Shown: piece after piece, positions 36,997 to 39,819 of the stretch | Position numbering within the stretch: the stretch's first letter is position 1 | Layout of the letters: the number at the start of each line of letters is the position of its first letter | Source of the DNA: Clostridiales bacterium | GTDB taxonomy: Bacteria > Bacillota > Clostridia > Lachnospirales > Lachnospiraceae | Length of the DNA: 39,819 bases | Assembly (NCBI GenBank): GCA_018372435.1 | Contig: JAHAJA010000042.1 | Span: forward strand, 1-39,819 | Direction: 5' to 3' | Translations under genes and position numbers: made by a program | Notes under the pieces: model-generated | What the model saw: the letters and a program-made list of their open reading frames with translations, nothing else | The model's database searches: none | What the model was told of the DNA's origin: nothing

Positions 36997-38028
36997 CTAT
37001 GCTACAGTTCCAAAGAAACATTCATCTGCATGTTCAAAACTAGGCATACCTAATTGTGACACCTTAGTTTCTACAGTAACAGGATCTTTCTTTCTCATAG
37101 TTGTTACTGCAATCCCAGTTCTAATTACAGAGCAATCACTATCAGAGTCATACATTAAATCTGCTTCTTCTGGAGTAGTACCATAATAAGTATTACCTAA
37201 AATTCCTTCAGGCATTAATGTAATATGATTATCCGGATAATATTGTTCTTCACTTCCATCAGGTAATTTATAAGTACCACTTACTATTGCAACAGATAAA
37301 TCAAGTTTATTTTTTAAATAATTCTTAATTATTGCATCTGTAAGTATTGTTGCACCATCTTTATCTATATCAAGTTTTATTGCTTTATTAAGCTTGATAT
37401 AGCCAAATGTCTTACTTGTTAATACCATTCTCTTTGGTACTGGATATCCTCCATTAGCCATCAATGTCTTCCATCTTTCAATGTCTCCAACAATATCTGC
37501 ATCAGAATTGCTCCATTTATCATCATTAGTTAAAGTTTCCTTATGTTCGTCTGGAACTCCAAAATCAAATACAATATCTGCATCATCACTAACAATATTG
37601 ATTACTCCTGTAGCTAATGCTTGCATTCTCATTCTTTCCATCTGCATATCTCCACCATCTACTAAATCAAGATAATTATCATAAATCTGACCTAATATAA
37701 GTTTCAATGTAGCACTATTTTCTGCTTGTGCAGCCATTAAAAGTTGCTGTCTATCTTCTTCTGATACAAGAATACTTTCTTTAAAGAATGGCATTCTTTT
37801 CTTTTCTACATCAACTGTAGCCTTTAATGCTCTTACCTTTACAGCAACATCAAAAGCTGATGGTCTTAATACTACTGGTTTTCTCTTTGAACCTTTTATA
37901 TATTTTAGATCCATTCCAAATTGTTTTTTTCTTGGGAATAATGCTTCTCCAATTAATGTTTCTGCTGGCAAGTTTGTTATATATGTTGCAATTTCTTTTG
38001 AGCTTATAAAGCTTCTCCAATCTAACAT
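36997..38028 (-). CDS. Major capsid protein, gpE family
   Basis: 343 residues behind AAGGAGGAA. It matches the phage capsid protein E family (lambda gpE): ATYITNLPAETLIGEALFPRKKQFGMDLKYIKG, LRPSAFDVAVKVRA, KRMPFFKESILVSEEDRQQLL, RMQALATGVI, the WKTLMANGGYPVPKRMVLTSKTFGYI segment, and GNTYYGTTPEEADLM with the C-terminal VTTMRKKDPVTVETKVSQLGMPSFEHAD. It builds the icosahedral shell. It follows the scaffold and decoration genes, as in the family. Confidence 0.95.
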   Translation of the reverse strand: MLDWRSFISSKEIATYITNLPAETLIGEALFPRKKQFGMDLKYIKGSKRKPVVLRPSAFDVAVKVRALKATVDVEKKRMPFFKESILVSEEDRQQLLMAAQAENSATLKLILGQIYDNYLDLVDGGDMQMERMRMQALATGVINIVSDDADIVFDFGVPDEHKETLTNDDKWSNSDADIVGDIERWKTLMANGGYPVPKRMVLTSKTFGYIKLNKAIKLDIDKDGATILTDAIIKNYLKNKLDLSVAIVSGTYKLPDGSEEQYYPDNHITLMPEGILGNTYYGTTPEEADLMYDSDSDCSVIRTGIAVTTMRKKDPVTVETKVSQLGMPSFEHADECFFGTVA

Positions 38029-38049
38029 TATCCAGTTCCTCCTTCTTAT

Positions 38050-38406
38050 TTAAACAAATAAAATCATTTTTAATGATGTTTTTACATCATTAGTAACACT
38101 TGTTGGTAGTCCTGTAGACTTTACAAATCCAAATACAGTTAATGGAATACTTTCATTCCCATTGCTATATGTGAAATTTATGTCTCTATAAACTAGTCCA
38201 AAAGTTTTATCAGCTGTAACAGTTGTTCCATCTACAAATTTTCCATCTGCAGAAATAGGAGTTCCTGCTTTTAATACTCCATCTTCTAAAATTGATGTAA
38301 CATCTGATTTTGAAATTTTTACAGGGATATTTTGAAATAGCTCTCCTGCAACTGCTAGTAAAGATTTATTTTCTCCAAATATAGTTTCTTTCTTTTCTAA
38401 ACTCAT
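38050..38406 (-). CDS. Head decoration protein, gpD-like
   Basis: 118 residues. The pattern LKAGTPISADGKFVDGTTVTADKTFGLVYRDI..., PLTVFGFVKSTGLPTSVT is typical of lambda gpD-type head decoration proteins, which trimerise on the shell and stabilise it. It is located directly before the capsid gene. The N terminus (SLEKKETIFGENKSLLAVAGELFQNIPVKIS) is longer than in lambda. Confidence 0.88.
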   Translation of the reverse strand: MSLEKKETIFGENKSLLAVAGELFQNIPVKISKSDVTSILEDGVLKAGTPISADGKFVDGTTVTADKTFGLVYRDINFTYSNGNESIPLTVFGFVKSTGLPTSVTNDVKTSLKMILFV

Positions 38407-38428
38407 TATTTTTCACCTCCTTTAAATG

Positions 38429-39058
38429 CTACTCAAAGAATTTCTTTTGAACTTCTGCATTAGTTTCAGTTTTTGACTTTGCAAGTACAGCTCCAATACT
38501 ACCTTCAGTATTAGTCTCTATTAATGAACTTGTTGCCTGTGTAGTAATGATTCCAGTACCTGCGGCCTTATCATCTTTCTTTGCAGTATCTTCTTTAAAT
38601 AAATACTTATCAGATTCTTTTAATGCATTAATCTGTTCCTCAAGTCCTATGAAGTTATTTCCATCTCGAGTTATCTTAGAAAAATCAAGTGCTTTCTTTA
38701 GGATACTTACATTTTGAGGATTATAACTACCTAATTTTTTTTCTAATACATTTTCAAATTGGATTTTTTCTAATTCCTTTGAGTACTTTTCTGCGTCTAC
38801 TTTATTCTTTTCTTTCAAATCATCAATTTCTTTTGATAATTCTTCATTATCTTTAACTTTATCTTGAATTGCTTCTAAGTCTTTATCTCTCTTTTTTACA
38901 TCTTTCTTATACTGATCTCTTTCAGATTTAACTGAATCATAATCAGATTTTTCAACGTAGTTATCACTATTTACTAAATCTACATCCTTATATTTAGTTT
39001 TAATTTCTTCTGGTATGCTCTTATATGAATCTCCTAAAATTTCATTTAACTTTGGCAT
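38429..39058 (-). CDS. Phage scaffolding protein (GP20-like)
   Basis: 209 residues from the ATG at 39058, about 8 bases after AAGGAGGG. An N-terminal LNEILGDSYKSIPEEIKTKYKDVDLVNSDNYVEKSDYDSVKSERDQYKKD is followed by a charged coiled coil to about 130, then VLEKKLGSYNPQNVSILKKALDFSKITRDG and a low-complexity Thr/Ser/Ala tail. This is the layout of minor structural GP20/scaffold proteins of Firmicutes phages. It guides capsid assembly and is then lost. Confidence 0.88.
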   Translation of the reverse strand: MPKLNEILGDSYKSIPEEIKTKYKDVDLVNSDNYVEKSDYDSVKSERDQYKKDVKKRDKDLEAIQDKVKDNEELSKEIDDLKEKNKVDAEKYSKELEKIQFENVLEKKLGSYNPQNVSILKKALDFSKITRDGNNFIGLEEQINALKESDKYLFKEDTAKKDDKAAGTGIITTQATSSLIETNTEGSIGAVLAKSKTETNAEVQKKFFE

Positions 39059-39105
39059 TTTATAATCGCCCTCCTTAATTTTTTGTAAAATAAAAAGCCT
39101 TATCT

Positions 39106-39354
39106 CTAAGACTCTGCTAACGATTTTGAACTTAATAATATAGGTGGATGAGTATCGCCCATACACGCAAAATATATTTTTCCTGTTTTCTGTACCTCTT
39201 CTAATTCTTCTTTTGATAATTGCCAACAACTTTCAACCACATGTGTTCCATCTTCAAGAGATAATCTAGTTACTGGTAAACAAATAACTGAATCTTCTTG
39301 GCCTTTTGGAGCTTTTAAAATTAAGTTACTATACTCTGTCTTAATTGGTTTCAT
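39106..39354 (-). CDS. Phage protein upstream of scaffold, uncharacterised family
   Basis: 82 residues behind AGGAGG. The sequence LILKAPKGQEDSVICLPVTRLSLEDGTHVVESCWQLSKEELEEVQKTGKIYFACMGDTHPPILLS matches a small family often found beside head genes, with the ExxWxxxxEELxxxxxxGxIxxxxxGxxHPPxLL pattern. No function is known to me. It has no membrane span. Confidence 0.78.
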   Translation of the reverse strand: MKPIKTEYSNLILKAPKGQEDSVICLPVTRLSLEDGTHVVESCWQLSKEELEEVQKTGKIYFACMGDTHPPILLSSKSLAES

Positions 39355-39419
39355 AAATTCCTCCTAAAATAAAACTAAGCCTATAACGTTAGACTAATAC
39401 GAGATAATTGGATTACCTT

Positions 39420-39686
39420 TTAAACCTTTCTTTCTATTTTCTCTCCACTTCCAAATAAATTAACTGTTGATATTTCATCTTCTTTTTTAGGAAGATTTTT
39501 TACTACTTCAAAATTTCCGTCAACTTCAATTTCACTTAATGGGAATTCGATTAATGCTTTTGGAAATTTTCCACCTTTCATTTTTAAAGTTAATCCCGTA
39601 ATTTTATAACTTATATCTTCTCCATTAAGTTCAACATTCGCTAACTTTCCATCAATACAACTTGTTGTAATTTTTAATTCATTCAT
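39420..39686 (-). CDS. Hypothetical phage protein near head genes
   Basis: 88 residues behind AGGAGG, and the start overlaps the previous stop (ATGA). Strand-rich: LKITTSCIDGKLANVELNGEDISYKITGLTLKMKGGKFPKALIEFPLSEIEVDG. The repeating LxLxxxGGxxPxAxIEFP pattern occurs in small proteins next to minor head genes in Firmicutes phages. The function is unknown. Confidence 0.75.
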   Translation of the reverse strand: MNELKITTSCIDGKLANVELNGEDISYKITGLTLKMKGGKFPKALIEFPLSEIEVDGNFEVVKNLPKKEDEISTVNLFGSGEKIERKV

Positions 39687-39819
39687 ACTATTCCTCCTAA
39701 TGATTTTCTTAGATTTTCACTCATTTTTTCTGATACCTTATCTGTTATTTCACCATAGTTAATCTGAACATCACCAATTTTAATAGATTTAACTTCTTCA
39801 AGATTATCTCTAATAACTT
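39683..39819 (-). CDS. Partial phage protein, C-terminal 45 residues
   Basis: The frame enters from the right edge and stops at 39683, overlapping the next start by 4 bases. The visible C terminus (VIRDNLEEVKSIKIGDVQINYGEITDKVSEKMSENLRKSL) is charged and helical with one strand. It is presumably a minor head protein downstream of portal genes. It cannot be named. Confidence 0.7.
   Translation of the reverse strand, partial: VIRDNLEEVKSIKIGDVQINYGEITDKVSEKMSENLRKSLGGIV

Noticed and set aside
1..39819. tRNA genes or CRISPR array
   Set aside because: No cloverleaf-like segments and no regularly spaced direct repeats with unique spacers were seen. The repeat clusters found are short, without spacers of constant length.

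Overview
The window is very AT-rich, uses strong AGGAGG-type ribosome binding sites, and carries Firmicutes-style phage genes. These include an XkdK/M/N/Q/R/S/T-like contractile tail, a DnaD/DnaC-like replication pair, an XhlA/LLH-type lysis cassette, a Spo0E-like peptide and an endolysin with choline-binding-type repeats. It looks like most of a Clostridium temperate myophage. Plasmid maintenance functions sit between the phage modules, so I read it as a phage-plasmid: a prophage maintained as a replicon. The choline-binding-type repeats hint at a host with choline-substituted wall polymers, as known for some solventogenic clostridia. This is inference.

Layout. (1) 1-5695, minus strand: an early operon running left and off the window, with small phage proteins, a zinc-ribbon peptide, two proteins with possible sliding-clamp motifs, a Spo0E-like peptide, a DnaC-like loader and a DnaD/winged-helix-like initiator. 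(2) 5696-7082: the lysis-lysogeny switch. A perfect consensus leftward promoter and a divergent repressor promoter share AAAGACAT operators, followed by three plus-strand XRE regulators. (3) 7083-17948: the plasmid region. It holds iteron-like repeats, a probable Rep protein, two separate ParM-ParR-like pairs on opposite strands, a VirB4-like ATPase operon with a pilin-like and two small membrane proteins, a small regulator, a tyrosine recombinase with an adjacent inverted repeat, and a ribbon-helix-helix/coiled-coil protein behind a dense operator-like repeat field. (4) 17949-20449, minus: endolysin, LLH-type holin and XhlA-like protein. (5) 20717-21286: two small accessory genes with their own promoters. 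(6) 21422-39819, minus, read from right to left: head (scaffold, decoration, capsid), connectors, sheath, tube, tail chaperones with a -1 frameshift, tape measure, a moron-like gene, then baseplate and tail fibre. Portal and terminase must lie beyond the right edge.

Working together: the repressor keeps the early operon off while Rep, the ParMR-like systems and the recombinase plausibly maintain and resolve the circular prophage. On induction, the DnaD/DnaC-like pair drives phage replication and the long late transcript builds a contractile-tailed particle and lyses the cell. The VirB4-like operon has no obvious place in a tailed-phage life cycle, and no relaxase or coupling protein is visible here. 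It is the most intriguing part of the window.
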